Source: an uncultured Merdimonas sp. (GTDB lineage Bacteria > Bacillota > Clostridia > Lachnospirales > Lachnospiraceae). From it: a stretch of 43,296 nucleotides of DNA. Below the pieces are notes generated by a model. It saw only the letters and a list, made by a program, of their open reading frames with translations. It did not search any database and was not told where the DNA came from. Numbering within the stretch: position 1 is the stretch's first letter; every line of letters starts with the position of its first letter. Location: assembly GCA_944375725.1 (NCBI GenBank), contig CALWAZ010000079.1:1-43296 (forward strand). The letters are read 5' to 3'. Positions 9,064 through 17,082 of this stretch are shown here, one piece after another. A program made the position numbers and the translations under genes.

Positions 9064-9245
9064 GTATTAAGTGCCGTCTGCATCCGGATTCGTCCGGGAT
9101 ACAGATGGGAAAAGGGAATCAGGTGAAAATCCTGAGCGATCCGGTCACTGTAACCAGGGAGCGTTCCTTTGCAAGTCCATTGTACAGAATCTGTATGAGA
9201 AGGAAAAGGAAACGTGTCGATCTGCAGCCAGGAAACCTGCTTAAT
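9064..9245 (+). ncRNA. Cobalamin (B12) riboswitch aptamer, no gene downstream
   Basis: The conserved core is clear: GGGAATCAGGTGAAAATCC (9114-9132), CACTGTAA (9146-9153) and the B12 box GCCAGGAAACCTGC (9227-9240), in the right order and spacing for a class-I-like adenosylcobalamin aptamer. An upstream GTGCCGTCTGCATCC segment fits the 5' stem. These riboswitches normally switch off B12 synthesis, cobalt/B12 uptake or B12-independent isozymes. Here a terminator follows at 9308, and then some 500 bases without a credible gene, so the RNA is an orphan. Confidence 0.9.
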
Positions 9246-9307
9246 ATCCAAGGAGAGACTTCCGAAGAAAGTTAGATTCCTGTTAAAATAATAATTTTCT
9301 TTTCGGC

Positions 9308-9345
9308 TATGTCTGTTTTCCTCTGAAACAGACATATTTTGTTTT
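9308..9345 (+). terminator. Riboswitch expression-platform terminator
   Basis: TATGTCTGTTT (9308-9318) pairs perfectly with AAACAGACATA (9326-9336) across a 7-base loop, followed by TTTTGTTTT. Its position 65 bases after the B12 box is right for the ligand-controlled terminator of a cobalamin riboswitch. Confidence 0.8.
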
Positions 9346-9561
9346 ATGGGTTGCTCAAATCAATGTGGAACAGTACAGACAGCCGGGAGCAAGCTTTTGC
9401 CTGTGGAAAAGCAGAACCTGACAGACTGTGACGGCATTCGGTCTGTTACATTCTGCAAAGTGAAATTCCTCTATTCACCGCACGCTTATGGTATAGTTCC
9501 GGTATGTTTTTCAGCTGTCCGGGATAAAGCCTGCGTAGATGTTCATCTGTCTGCGCCAGGA

Positions 9562-9582
9562 AGCCGGACGGCTGTTTTTTTT
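9562..9582 (+). terminator. Possible second terminator in the riboswitch read-through region
   Basis: AGCC (9562-9565), loop GGAC, GGCT (9570-9573), followed by G and eight Ts. The stem is only four base pairs, so this is weak, but the T-run is strong. It would define a riboswitch-controlled RNA with no protein product. Confidence 0.35.
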
Positions 9583-9695
9583 GCAGCATAAAACAAAATG
9601 ATGGAAGCGTTCTGTAGTCCTTGCTGAATATATGTATTTATATGGAAATGCTTTGTATCTGGTTTTCAGTATATCATTTTCGGCTTTCTCTGTCA

Positions 9696-9729
9696 ATCTA
9701 TGCGAAAAACATGGATTTGTCGCATAGAT
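9696..9729. repeat. 10-bp inverted repeat in gene-free DNA
   Basis: ATCTATGCGA (9696-9705) and TCGCATAGAT (9720-9729) are exact complements around a 14-base spacer; GCGA/TCGC closes the inner part. No T-run follows on either strand. It could be an operator, a recombination half-site pair or a relic; nothing decides between these. Confidence 0.5.
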
Positions 9730-9845
9730 CTCCGTCCCTCTCTGCCAGCCATTCTGGCGTCGGTTTTCCAGGGGCTTTCTTTATTCCTTCCCAGAGACTT
9801 TATCACATAAACTTACAGAGCTGCCATATCGCTTCTCTTTTTCAA

Positions 9846-9880
9846 TAAAAAAAGAAAGCTGCAATCCGAAGATTACAGCT
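9846..9880 (-). terminator. Terminator of the LysM gene, overlapping its stop codon
   Basis: On the minus strand AGCTGTAATC, tetraloop TTCG, GATTGCAGCT is followed by TTCTTTTTTT. The 10-bp stem (one G-T/mismatch pair) includes the TAA stop of the LysM gene (9873-9875), so the 3' UTR is almost nil. Confidence 0.8.
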
Positions 9881-10241
9881 TATATTCTGTAGAATAATAT
9901 GGCAGAATCAAATATTGTCCGGAGACAATCGAGTCTGTATCAGGCAGGGAATTCAGTTCTTTGACTTCGCGAATGTAATCTTCACGGGATTCGTAGTTCT
10001 CATCCATATAGTCAGCAGCCAGATCCCAGATGGTATCGCCAGGCTGAATTCTCACGTTTGCGTAATATTTGTAGTAGGTAGTTTCCGGTTCCTTTTCCTG
10101 AGCTCTGGATAAAAAGCTTCCAAAAAGGATGCCAAGGGCCAGAGCCAGGCAAAGGGATGAAATGAAAATAATCATGTTCTTTTGTCTTCTGTATCTCCGA
10201 TAAGCTCTTTTTTCCGCGTATGTTCTCTTTCTTTCGTACAT
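9873..10241 (-). CDS. YneA-like LysM membrane protein, SOS-controlled (candidate division inhibitor)
   Basis: The 122-residue protein has a very basic N-terminus (MYERKRTYAEKRAYRRYRRQ), one membrane helix (about 23-45, MIIFISSLCLALALGILFG) and an external LysM domain (about 60-116: RIQPGDTIWDLAADYM, then VSGQYLILPYY). That plan is the same as Bacillus YneA, the SOS-induced cell-division inhibitor whose gene lies next to lexA. The promoter here has four LexA-like boxes, one perfect. GGGGAGG lies nine bases before the ATG. Family by architecture and regulation; sequence identity to YneA cannot be measured here. A peptidoglycan-binding protein of other function is the alternative. Confidence 0.75.
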   Translation of the reverse strand: MYERKRTYAEKRAYRRYRRQKNMIIFISSLCLALALGILFGSFLSRAQEKEPETTYYKYYANVRIQPGDTIWDLAADYMDENYESREDYIREVKELNSLPDTDSIVSGQYLILPYYSTEYKL

Positions 10242-10291
10242 AAGATGCGCCTCCCCAAAACATGCTCTCCAACATGCTGCATAGAAAATCC

Positions 10292-10371
10292 GAACAACTG
10301 TTCTTCTTTATGTTTGTATTATAGGACACGAACATGCGTTTGTCAATACATATGTTCGGGAAAATATGTTC
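10292..10371. promoter_or_regulatory. LexA box array upstream of the LysM gene
   Basis: Four sites fit GAAC-N4-GTTC: a perfect GAAC-AACT-GTTC (10292-10303), downstream of the start of transcription; GAAC-ATGC-GTTT (10330-10341), in the spacer between -35 and -10; ATAC-ATAT-GTTC (10346-10357), two mismatches; and GAAA-ATAT-GTTC (10360-10371), one mismatch. The last two share the direct repeat ATATGTTCG. Multiple boxes suggest tight repression. Confidence 0.78.
10318..10346 (-). promoter_or_regulatory. Consensus promoter of the LysM gene
   Basis: TTGACA (10341-10346) and TATAAT (10318-10323) on the minus strand are both perfect consensus hexamers, 17 bases apart. The predicted start is near 10311. 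A LexA box fills the spacer, so LexA binding would directly exclude RNA polymerase. Confidence 0.88.
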
Positions 10372-10477
10372 GATTTTTCCTTACAATCCTGTAAGGTTTC
10401 CCGGGACTGCTTTACTCGCGTATCCGCGCTCTTCTGCGCCGCGGCAGTCTCCAGGCCCAGCAGAACGGACAGCTGGT

Positions 10478-11796
10478 TTGTTTTCCAGTCTCATTACCAG
10501 GAATTTCGGGATTAAATGGGGAATCCCCTGGCCAGAGCTTTTTCTTATTACCTGCGTGATTCTGGCTGCTGCCCTCTCCGTCCGCAGACCGGCCAAACGG
10601 CTGCGTTCCATGTCTATTGCGGAAAATACGGGCGCGGATTGACTGGGAAATCCGATGCCACCAGTGAGGACTATGTAAACGGCTACAACCCACAGGGCAC
10701 CACTCTGACCGATTCGCTGGTGGAGCAGGCAGAAAGCCAGGAGGGTGTGGAAGAAACAGGCCATCTGTATTCCGCTCAGATCGACTGGCAGATGGATGAA
10801 GACACCCTGCGGAACGTGGCGGCCTTTTACACGGAGGAAAAATTAGCAGACTGGGAAACCTACGACGCCGCAGGCGCGCAGAAGCTGCGGAATGTGCTGG
10901 AAACCGGAGACGGGTCCGCGATTCTGTACGGCCTGGACGGAATCCCGCTGGAAGCCATTACACAGGACCAGTATATATTGGAAGGAAGCTTTGATTCCGC
11001 GGCCTTTGCCAGCGGAGACTATGTTCTCGCCTTAGGTCCCAGTCTAGATCTGGGCACGGAATATCCGGTTCTTCCGGTTCCCTCCCCAGGAAGTATCGTC
11101 CAGCTGAACGGCCGTTCCTACACGGTGATGGCAGTGGTCTATCCGCTGAATCCGGTTACGCAGCTGGCCGTGCAGCAGGGAGAAGGGGAAAAATTTGATC
11201 TGAGCTTTATTATTCCTGTGGACACCTTCCGGAAACAGTGGCCGGATCATACTCTGCGCAAGCTGTTCCTCAATGTGGACGATTCCCATCTGGAGGCTGT
11301 GCAGTCCTTCCTGGATGACTATACGGAGGCTGTGGATCCTGGTCTTCCCATATCCTCCCGCCAGACAATGGCTGATCAGTATGAATCTCAGACACGTTCT
11401 TCAGCGGTGATGGGAAACGCGGTCAGCGTAGTCATCGCCCTGGTAGGCGTGCTGAACTTTATCAATTCCATGGTTACGGCTATCGTGTCCCGGAAACGGG
11501 AGTTTGCCGTTATCCAAAGCATCGGTATGACAAAGCGCCAGCTTAACCGTATGCTTGTCAATGAAGGCTTATACTATGCTGCCCTCACTCTGGCTGCCTC
11601 CTATCTTATCAGCAGCCTGGCCGTGGGCATCGTAATCCGGGCTATGGTAGAAGGCGGATTTACGACCTTCCGCTTCACCTTGCTGCCCCTGGTGCTCTGT
11701 ACGCCTCTTCTGCTGCTTTTTGCCATTTTGATTCCTTATCTGTGCTTCCGTAATCTGGAAAAACACAGCATCGTGGAACGGCTTCGTATGGAATAA
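10478..11796 (+). pseudogene. Decayed FtsX/MacB-type ABC permease
   Basis: Two pieces in different frames remain. The first (10478-10642) encodes the end of an N-terminal FtsX domain, with IPWPELFLITCVILAAALSV followed by RRPAKRLRSMSIAEN, and hits a stop. The second (from about 10640, open to 11796) encodes the second extracellular domain and final three helices (SVVIALVGVLNFINSMVTA, SRKREFAVIQSIGMTKRQL, ending KHSIVERLRME). The first helix, most of the N-terminal half and the central fifth helix are missing, and there is no partner ATPase or promoter. A short complete 426-codon frame can be opened at ATG 10516, but its first 40 residues come from the wrong frame. Probably non-functional. Confidence 0.75.
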
Positions 11797-11819
11797 GAAA
11801 ATAGCGGTAACATACGCAG

Positions 11820-11873
11820 AGAAAGAGCCCTTGAGGGCCAGAGATACATCTCCTGGTCCTCAGGGGCTCTTTC
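11820..11873. terminator. Bidirectional terminator, permease remnant / cysK
   Basis: A long stem, GAAAGAGCCC-TTGAGGGCCAGAG against CTCCTGGTCCTCAGGGGCTCTTTC, closes around ACAT with few mismatches. It sits between convergent transcripts and is flanked by T-rich DNA on both strands. Confidence 0.8.
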
Positions 11874-11894
11874 TTTACAGCTCAGTTCTTTGGT

Positions 11895-12827
11895 TTACTC
11901 GGTAAACAGCGGTGTGGAATAATAGCGGTCACCGGAATCAGGGAGCAGAGCTACGATGGTCTTTCCTTTGTTTTCCGGGCGTCTGGCCAGCTGAATGGCT
12001 GCCCAGAGAGCCGCTCCGGAGGTAATTCCCGTGAGAATTCCTTCCTTCTTGGCGAGAAGTCTGCCTGTGGCAAAGGCATCATCGCTTTCCACTGTGATGA
12101 TTTCATCGTAAATTTCCGTGTTCAGCACTTCCGGAACAAAGCCTGCGCCGATTCCCTGAAGCTTGTGGGGGCCGCTGGTGCCCTTGGAAAGGACAGGGGA
12201 GTCTGCCGGCTCTACAGCCACAATTTTGATCTCAGGATTCTGAGATTTCAGGTACTCTCCCACTCCTGTCAGGGTGCCGCCTGTTCCGACCCCGGCAGTG
12301 AAGATATCCACCTGGCCGTCCGTGTCTCTCCAGATCTCAGGTCCTGTGGACGATCTGTGGGCCGCGGCATTAGCCGGGTTTTCAAACTGTCCGGGAATAA
12401 AGCTGCCCGGAATTTCCGCGGCAAGCTCCTTTGCCTTTTTGATAGCTCCGGACATTCCCTCCGCTCCGGGCGTCAGGACAATCTCCGCTCCATAGGCCTT
12501 CAGAATATTCCGGCGCTCCACGCTCATGGTGTCCGGCATGGTAAGGATCATCCGGTAGCCTTTCACAGCCGCGATGGACGCAAGTCCGATTCCTGTATTT
12601 CCTGAGGTGGGCTCGATGATGACAGCCCCTTCCTTTAAAAGTCCTTTTTCTTCCGCGTCTTCAATCATAGCTCTGGCCGCCCGGTCCTTTACGCTTCCGG
12701 TAGGGTTCAGATACTCCAGTTTTATCAGAAGCCTGGCTTCCAGCCCCAGTTCCTTTTCCAGATTTTCCGCTTCCATCAGAGGTGTGTTTCCGATTAGATC
12801 CAGAACATTTTTATATATTTCTGCCAT
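11895..12827 (-). CDS. cysK: Cysteine synthase (O-acetylserine sulfhydrylase)
   Basis: CysK joins sulfide to O-acetylserine, forming cysteine, using PLP. The 310-residue protein has the PLP lysine Lys47 in [11 protein letters not shown], the substrate loop [10 protein letters not shown], the phosphate-binding [12 protein letters not shown], and a C-terminal SGAALWAA and [13 protein letters not shown], all diagnostic for CysK/CysM; the latter ending is CysK-like. AGGAGGATAAGAAAC precedes the ATG. It has its own promoter, TTGACT-N17-TAAGAT, divergent from the TtcA-like gene. No cysE, S-box or T-box leader is visible. Confidence 0.95.
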   Translation of the reverse strand: MAEIYKNVLDLIGNTPLMEAENLEKELGLEARLLIKLEYLNPTGSVKDRAARAMIEDAEEKGLLKEGAVIIEPTSGNTGIGLASIAAVKGYRMILTMPDTMSVERRNILKAYGAEIVLTPGAEGMSGAIKKAKELAAEIPGSFIPGQFENPANAAAHRSSTGPEIWRDTDGQVDIFTAGVGTGGTLTGVGEYLKSQNPEIKIVAVEPADSPVLSKGTSGPHKLQGIGAGFVPEVLNTEIYDEIITVESDDAFATGRLLAKKEGILTGITSGAALWAAIQLARRPENKGKTIVALLPDSGDRYYSTPLFTE

Positions 12828-12851
12828 GTTTCTTATCCTCCTTTTATCGGT

Positions 12852-12880
12852 ATCTTAAACCAGCGGCAGTAAAAAGTCAA
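12852..12880 (-). promoter_or_regulatory. cysK promoter (TTGACT-N17-TAAGAT)
   Basis: On the minus strand TTGACT (12875-12880) and TAAGAT (12852-12857) are 17 bases apart; the start falls just before the ribosome-binding site, leaving a leader of only about 20 bases, too short for a riboswitch. Confidence 0.65.
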
Positions 12881-12895
12881 TCTTTCATCTTTTCC

Positions 12896-12924
12896 TTGCC
12901 AGCCTTCTTCTGGAAAGCTATAAT
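12896..12924 (+). promoter_or_regulatory. Promoter of the TtcA-like gene
   Basis: TTGCCA (12896-12901), 17-base spacer and a perfect TATAAT (12919-12924). The predicted start is near 12931 and the ATG is at 12956, preceded by GAAAGGAACG. Confidence 0.75.
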
Positions 12925-12955
12925 GGGGAAGGACAACACAGAAAGGAACGATAAG

Positions 12956-13705
12956 ATGAAATTACAGCAGCTTTTAAGTTATACCAGACGTGCCGTAGAC
13001 GATTTTCATATGATAGAGCCGGGCGATAAAATAGCCGTAGGCATCTCCGGAGGTAAAGACAGCCTGACCATGCTGTACGCCCTCCATGGCCTGCGCCGCT
13101 TCTACCCTGCCCCCTTTGAGATAGAAGCCATCACTGTAGATCTGGGCTTTCCGGATTTCGATTTGAGCCCGATCAAAGCCCTCTGTGAAGAAATGGGCGT
13201 ACATTATACCATCGTGAAAACGGATATCTACGAAGTGGTCTTTCAGGTCCGGAAGGAGAGCAATCCCTGCGCCCTCTGCGCGAAAATGCGGAAAGGAGCG
13301 CTGAACCAGGCCATCAAAGAGACAGGCTGCAACAAGGTGGCATATGCCCACCATAAGGATGATGTGGTGGAAACCATGCTGCTTTCCCTGATTTTTGAAG
13401 GACGCTTCCATTCCTTTGCGCCAGTCACCTATCTGGACCGGATGGATCTGACTGTCATACGCCCGCTGATGTATGTGGACGAGGCAGATGTGATTGGCTT
13501 CCAGCATAAGTATCAGCTTCCGGTCTGCAAGAGCCCCTGTCCCGCGGATGGACATACCAAGCGGGAATACGCCAAGGAGCTTCTCAAGCAGCTCTGCCAG
13601 GAAAATCCGGGAGCCAAGGAACGGATGTTCCGGGCCGTGGTGGACGGAATCTACAGTCCATACCGGGATCTGGATTTCGTGCATGGCCTGCGGGACCAGA
13701 AATGA
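12956..13705 (+). CDS. TtcA/TilS-like PP-loop ATPase (tRNA 2-thiolation family)
   Basis: The 249-residue protein has the PP-loop SGGKDS (residues 31-36), which adenylates a nucleobase, and the paired cysteines Cys105-x2-Cys108 (NPCALCAKMRKGAL), followed by AYAHHKDDVVETML, the signature of the TtcA group that makes 2-thiocytidine at tRNA position 32 using an Fe-S cluster. A further conserved VCKSPCPADG is present near residue 190. Clostridial members may act on other tRNA positions, so the exact modified base is uncertain. The ATG at 12956 with GAAAGGA upstream is preferred to one at 12926, which lies at the predicted transcription start. Confidence 0.85.
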   Translation: MKLQQLLSYTRRAVDDFHMIEPGDKIAVGISGGKDSLTMLYALHGLRRFYPAPFEIEAITVDLGFPDFDLSPIKALCEEMGVHYTIVKTDIYEVVFQVRKESNPCALCAKMRKGALNQAIKETGCNKVAYAHHKDDVVETMLLSLIFEGRFHSFAPVTYLDRMDLTVIRPLMYVDEADVIGFQHKYQLPVCKSPCPADGHTKREYAKELLKQLCQENPGAKERMFRAVVDGIYSPYRDLDFVHGLRDQK

Positions 13706-13728
13706 AATTTGTAAATACTGTCTTTAAA

Positions 13729-13758
13729 AAAGAGCCATCCGTGATGATGGCTCTTTTT
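13729..13758. terminator. Bidirectional terminator, TtcA-like gene / carB
   Basis: GAGCCATC (13732-13739) pairs with GATGGCTC (13746-13753); A-run before and TTTTT after serve both convergent genes. Confidence 0.85.
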
Positions 13759-13782
13759 GTGAAACTGGATATGTCTAAGGCT

Positions 13783-16700
13783 CTACACCTCTTCTATCTC
13801 GCTGTGGAATTCCTGTAAGGATTTTACCTCCAGATTTCCTCCCTTTTCCCGCACCTTCCGGATGCCTTCCGTGGTGGCGATAGCCGCCGCCATCGTGGTC
13901 ATGTACGGAATTTTTCCTTTCACAGCTGCTTTCCGGATATAGCTGTCGTCGAAACGGCTTTCCTTTCCGGAGGGGGTATTTACAATCAGCTGAACCTGTC
14001 CGTTGGCGATAGCGTCATAGACATTGGGACGGCCCTCCTGGAGCTTCTTGATCTTCTCAGCAGGAATGCCCGCTTCCCGGATCATATCGCAGGTACGGCC
14101 TGTGGCAATGATTTTAAATCCATCTTCATAAAAGCCTCTGGCCACCTGAACTACTTCCGGTTTATCCCGGTCACTTACGCTGATCAGAACCGTTCCTTCC
14201 AGCGGCAGCGGCGTCTGCGTGGCTTCTTCTGCCTTATAGAATGCCTCTCCGAAGTTGGACGCCAGACCAAGCACCTCTCCTGTGGAACGCATTTCCGGTC
14301 CCAGCAGCGGATCTACCTCCTGGAACATGTTGAAGGGGAATACCGCCTCTTTTACCCCGTAGTGATGGAATTTCTTTTCCTTCAGGGCCGGCACCGGGGA
14401 GGGCAGGCCAGTCAGCTCTCCGGTGATGACCTGTGTGGCCAGCTGTACCATCTGGATATCGCAGACCTTGGATACCAGAGGAACAGTACGGGAAGCTCTG
14501 GGGTTCGCTTCCAGCACGAATACTTTTCCGTCCTCAATGGCGTACTGCATGTTCATCAGACCGCAGACATGCATTTCCTCCGCGATTTTCTTTGTGTATT
14601 CCTTGATGGTCTTTACATTTTCCTCTGAAATATTCAGAGACGGCAGAATACAGGCGGAGTCGCCGGAATGTACGCCTGCCAGCTCAATATGCTCCATGAC
14701 AGCCGGCACAAAAGCGTGGGTGCCGTCACAGATGGCATCTGCCTCACACTCCATGGCATGGTGCAGGAACCGGTCGATCAGGATGGGGCGGTCCGGCGTG
14801 ACACCTGCCGCGGCCTTCATATATTCTCTCATACTCTCCGGATCATGCACCACCTCCATACCGCGGCCGCCCAGCACATAGGAAGGACGCACCATAACCG
14901 GATAGCCGATCTTTTCCGCAATCTGCAGGGCTTCCTCCACGTCTACAGCCATACCGGCCTCCGGCATGGGAATATTCAGTTTTTCCATGATCGCGCGGAA
15001 ACGATCCCGGTCCTCAGCCAGATCGATGACCTCCGGGCTGGTGCCCAGAATGCGTACTCCGTTCTTTTCCAGCTCAGAAGCCAGATTCAGGGGAGTCTGT
15101 CCGCCAAACTGAGCGATGACGCCCGCCGGCTTTTCCTTTTCATAAATGCTCAGTACGTCCTCCAGAGTCAGCGGTTCAAAATACAGCTTGTCTGAGGTAT
15201 CGTAATCGGTGGAGACAGTCTCTGGATTGCAGTTTACAATGATCGTCTCAAAGCCCAGCTTTTTCAGAGCGATGGCCGCGTGTACGCAGCAGTAGTCAAA
15301 TTCGATTCCCTGGCCGATCCGGTTGGGGCCTCCGCCGAGAATCATGATCTTCTGCCGGTCTGTGTTTACCGTGCTCTTATCCGGAGCGTTATAGGTGGAA
15401 TAATAGTAAGCGCTGTCTTTGGTGCCGCTTACATGAACGCCTTCCCAGGCTTCTGTCACGCCGATTTTCTTCCGCGCGTTTCGGATATCATCCTCCGAAA
15501 CTTCCAGGATCTGGCTCAGATACCGGTCTGAAAAACCATCTTTCTTTGCCTGCTTCAAAGCCTCCGGAGACGGAACGCTGCCTCTGCTCTTCAGCAGCTC
15601 CTCCTCTTCCTCCACCAGCTCTCTCATCTGCTCGATGAAATAGGGTTTGATTTTGGTCAGCTCATAGACCTCTTCTGTGGCAGCGCCTTTGCGGATAGCC
15701 TCGTACATAATAAACTGGCGCTCACTGGTCGCTGTATGCAGCAGCTTCAGAAGCTCTTTTTTTGTCTTCTCGTGGAAGTCCTTGGCAAAGCCCAGGCCGT
15801 AGCGGCCGATTTCCAGGCTTCGGATAGCTTTCTGGAAAGCTTCCTTATAGGTCTTTCCGATACTCATGACCTCGCCTACCGCACGCATCTGTGTGCCCAG
15901 CTTGTCTTCCACTCCCTTGAATTTTTCAAAAGCCCAGCGGGCAAACTTGATGACAATGTAATCTCCATCCGGCACATATTTATCCAGAGTTCCGTATTTT
16001 CCGCAGGGAATCTCATCCAGGGTCAGGCCGGAAGCCAGCATGGCAGATACCAGAGCGATGGGAAAACCGGTGGCCTTGGAGGCCAGCGCGGAGGAACGGG
16101 AAGTACGGGGATTGATCTCGATGACAATATCCCGGTCTGTCACAGGATCATGGGCCCACTGCACGTTCGTGCCGCCAATGACCTGGATAGCCTCCACGAT
16201 TTTGTAGGATTTCTCCTGCAGACGCTTCTGCACTCTTTCCGGAATGGTCAGCATGGGCGCGGAGCAGAAGGAATCACCCGTGTGAATACCAAGGGGATCA
16301 ATGTTTTCGATAAAGCAGACGGTAATAATATTATTTTTGCTGTCCCGGACCACCTCGAGCTCCAGCTCTTCCCAGCCCAGAATAGACTCTTCCACCAGAA
16401 CCTGGCCGACAATGCTGGCCTGCAGGCCCCGTGCGACTACAGTTTTCAGCTCCTCCACATTATAGACCAGGCCGCCGCCCGCGCCGCCCATGGTATAAGC
16501 CGGGCGCAGCACGACAGGATAGCCCAGCTTATCCGCGATAGCCACGGCCTCATCCACGCTGTAGGCCACCTCGCTTCTCGCCATCTCGATTCCCAGACTG
16601 TCCATGGTATGCTTGAACTCGATCCGGTCTTCGCCTCTTTCGATGGCGTCCACCTGCACGCCGATGACCTTTACGCCGTACTTGTCCAGCACGCCCGCCT

Positions 16701-17010
16701 TGGAAAGCTCCGAACAGAGATTAAGACCGGACTGCCCTCCCAGATTTGGAAGCAGGGCATCTGGTCTTTCCTTCTCAATGATCTGTGTCAGCCGCTCCAC
16801 GTTCAGCGGCTCAATATAAGTCACATCAGCTGTGCCCGGATCGGTCATAATAGTGGCCGGATTGGAATTCACAAGCACAATCTCATATCCCAGCTTCTTT
16901 AAAGCCTTGCAGGCCTGGGTGCCGGAATAGTCAAATTCACAGGCCTGGCCGATGATAATGGGGCCTGATCCAATAATCAATACCTTATGGATATCCTCTC
17001 TTTTACTCAT
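13783..17010 (-). CDS. carB: Carbamoyl-phosphate synthase large subunit
   Basis: CarB makes carbamoyl phosphate from bicarbonate, ammonia (from glutamine via CarA) and 2 ATP, for pyrimidines and arginine. The 1075-residue protein is full length: two homologous ATP-grasp halves, each opening with a dinucleotide-like loop (LIIGSGPIIIGQACEFDYSG and MILGGGPNRIGQGIEFDYCC), and a C-terminal MGS-type allosteric domain (about 940-1075). RPAYTMGGAGGG and RPSYVLGGRGME mark the two grasp sites. A GGGAGAGA ribosome-binding site precedes the ATG. Unusually, carA is not next to it: the upstream genes are dtd and a cytidylate-kinase-like gene. It may work with a CarA encoded elsewhere. Confidence 0.97.
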   Translation of the reverse strand: MSKREDIHKVLIIGSGPIIIGQACEFDYSGTQACKALKKLGYEIVLVNSNPATIMTDPGTADVTYIEPLNVERLTQIIEKERPDALLPNLGGQSGLNLCSELSKAGVLDKYGVKVIGVQVDAIERGEDRIEFKHTMDSLGIEMARSEVAYSVDEAVAIADKLGYPVVLRPAYTMGGAGGGLVYNVEELKTVVARGLQASIVGQVLVEESILGWEELELEVVRDSKNNIITVCFIENIDPLGIHTGDSFCSAPMLTIPERVQKRLQEKSYKIVEAIQVIGGTNVQWAHDPVTDRDIVIEINPRTSRSSALASKATGFPIALVSAMLASGLTLDEIPCGKYGTLDKYVPDGDYIVIKFARWAFEKFKGVEDKLGTQMRAVGEVMSIGKTYKEAFQKAIRSLEIGRYGLGFAKDFHEKTKKELLKLLHTATSERQFIMYEAIRKGAATEEVYELTKIKPYFIEQMRELVEEEEELLKSRGSVPSPEALKQAKKDGFSDRYLSQILEVSEDDIRNARKKIGVTEAWEGVHVSGTKDSAYYYSTYNAPDKSTVNTDRQKIMILGGGPNRIGQGIEFDYCCVHAAIALKKLGFETIIVNCNPETVSTDYDTSDKLYFEPLTLEDVLSIYEKEKPAGVIAQFGGQTPLNLASELEKNGVRILGTSPEVIDLAEDRDRFRAIMEKLNIPMPEAGMAVDVEEALQIAEKIGYPVMVRPSYVLGGRGMEVVHDPESMREYMKAAAGVTPDRPILIDRFLHHAMECEADAICDGTHAFVPAVMEHIELAGVHSGDSACILPSLNISEENVKTIKEYTKKIAEEMHVCGLMNMQYAIEDGKVFVLEANPRASRTVPLVSKVCDIQMVQLATQVITGELTGLPSPVPALKEKKFHHYGVKEAVFPFNMFQEVDPLLGPEMRSTGEVLGLASNFGEAFYKAEEATQTPLPLEGTVLISVSDRDKPEVVQVARGFYEDGFKIIATGRTCDMIREAGIPAEKIKKLQEGRPNVYDAIANGQVQLIVNTPSGKESRFDDSYIRKAAVKGKIPYMTTMAAAIATTEGIRKVREKGGNLEVKSLQEFHSEIEEV

Positions 17011-17029
17011 TTCTCTCTCCCTGTAACAT

Positions 17030-17072
17030 TTTTGTCCGGCACGGAACGGCCGTGCCGCCGCGCCGGATACAG
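17030..17072. other. GC-rich hairpin between dtd and carB
   Basis: GGCACGG (about 17039-17045) pairs with CCGTGCC (17051-17057), with outer TCCGGC/GCCGGA complementarity. On the minus strand it is followed by ACAAAAATG, not a true T-run. It may be a weak terminator or an mRNA processing or stability hairpin within the dtd-carB transcript. Confidence 0.4.
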
Positions 17073-17082
17073 TCTTTACTCC

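Larger units (their letters stand above)
9346..9845. other. 500-base stretch without a credible gene behind the riboswitch
   Basis: Reading frames here (for example ATG at 9346, 81 codons) lack a ribosome-binding site and any recognisable motif. A weak hairpin AGCC-GGAC-GGCT with eight Ts (9562-9582) could end a read-through transcript of about 240 bases. A separate inverted repeat, ATCTATGCGA (9696-9705) and TCGCATAGAT (9720-9729), is seen. The stretch may be a deletion scar left where the riboswitch-controlled gene was lost, or a non-coding RNA. Confidence 0.5.

Noticed and set aside
9346..9591. 81-codon frame just after the riboswitch terminator
   Set aside because: No ribosome-binding site, no motif, and a T-rich hairpin lies inside it; it does not look like protein.
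15736..16902. 388-codon plus-strand frame opposite carB
   Set aside because: Antisense shadow of carB codon bias; no ribosome-binding site or known motif.
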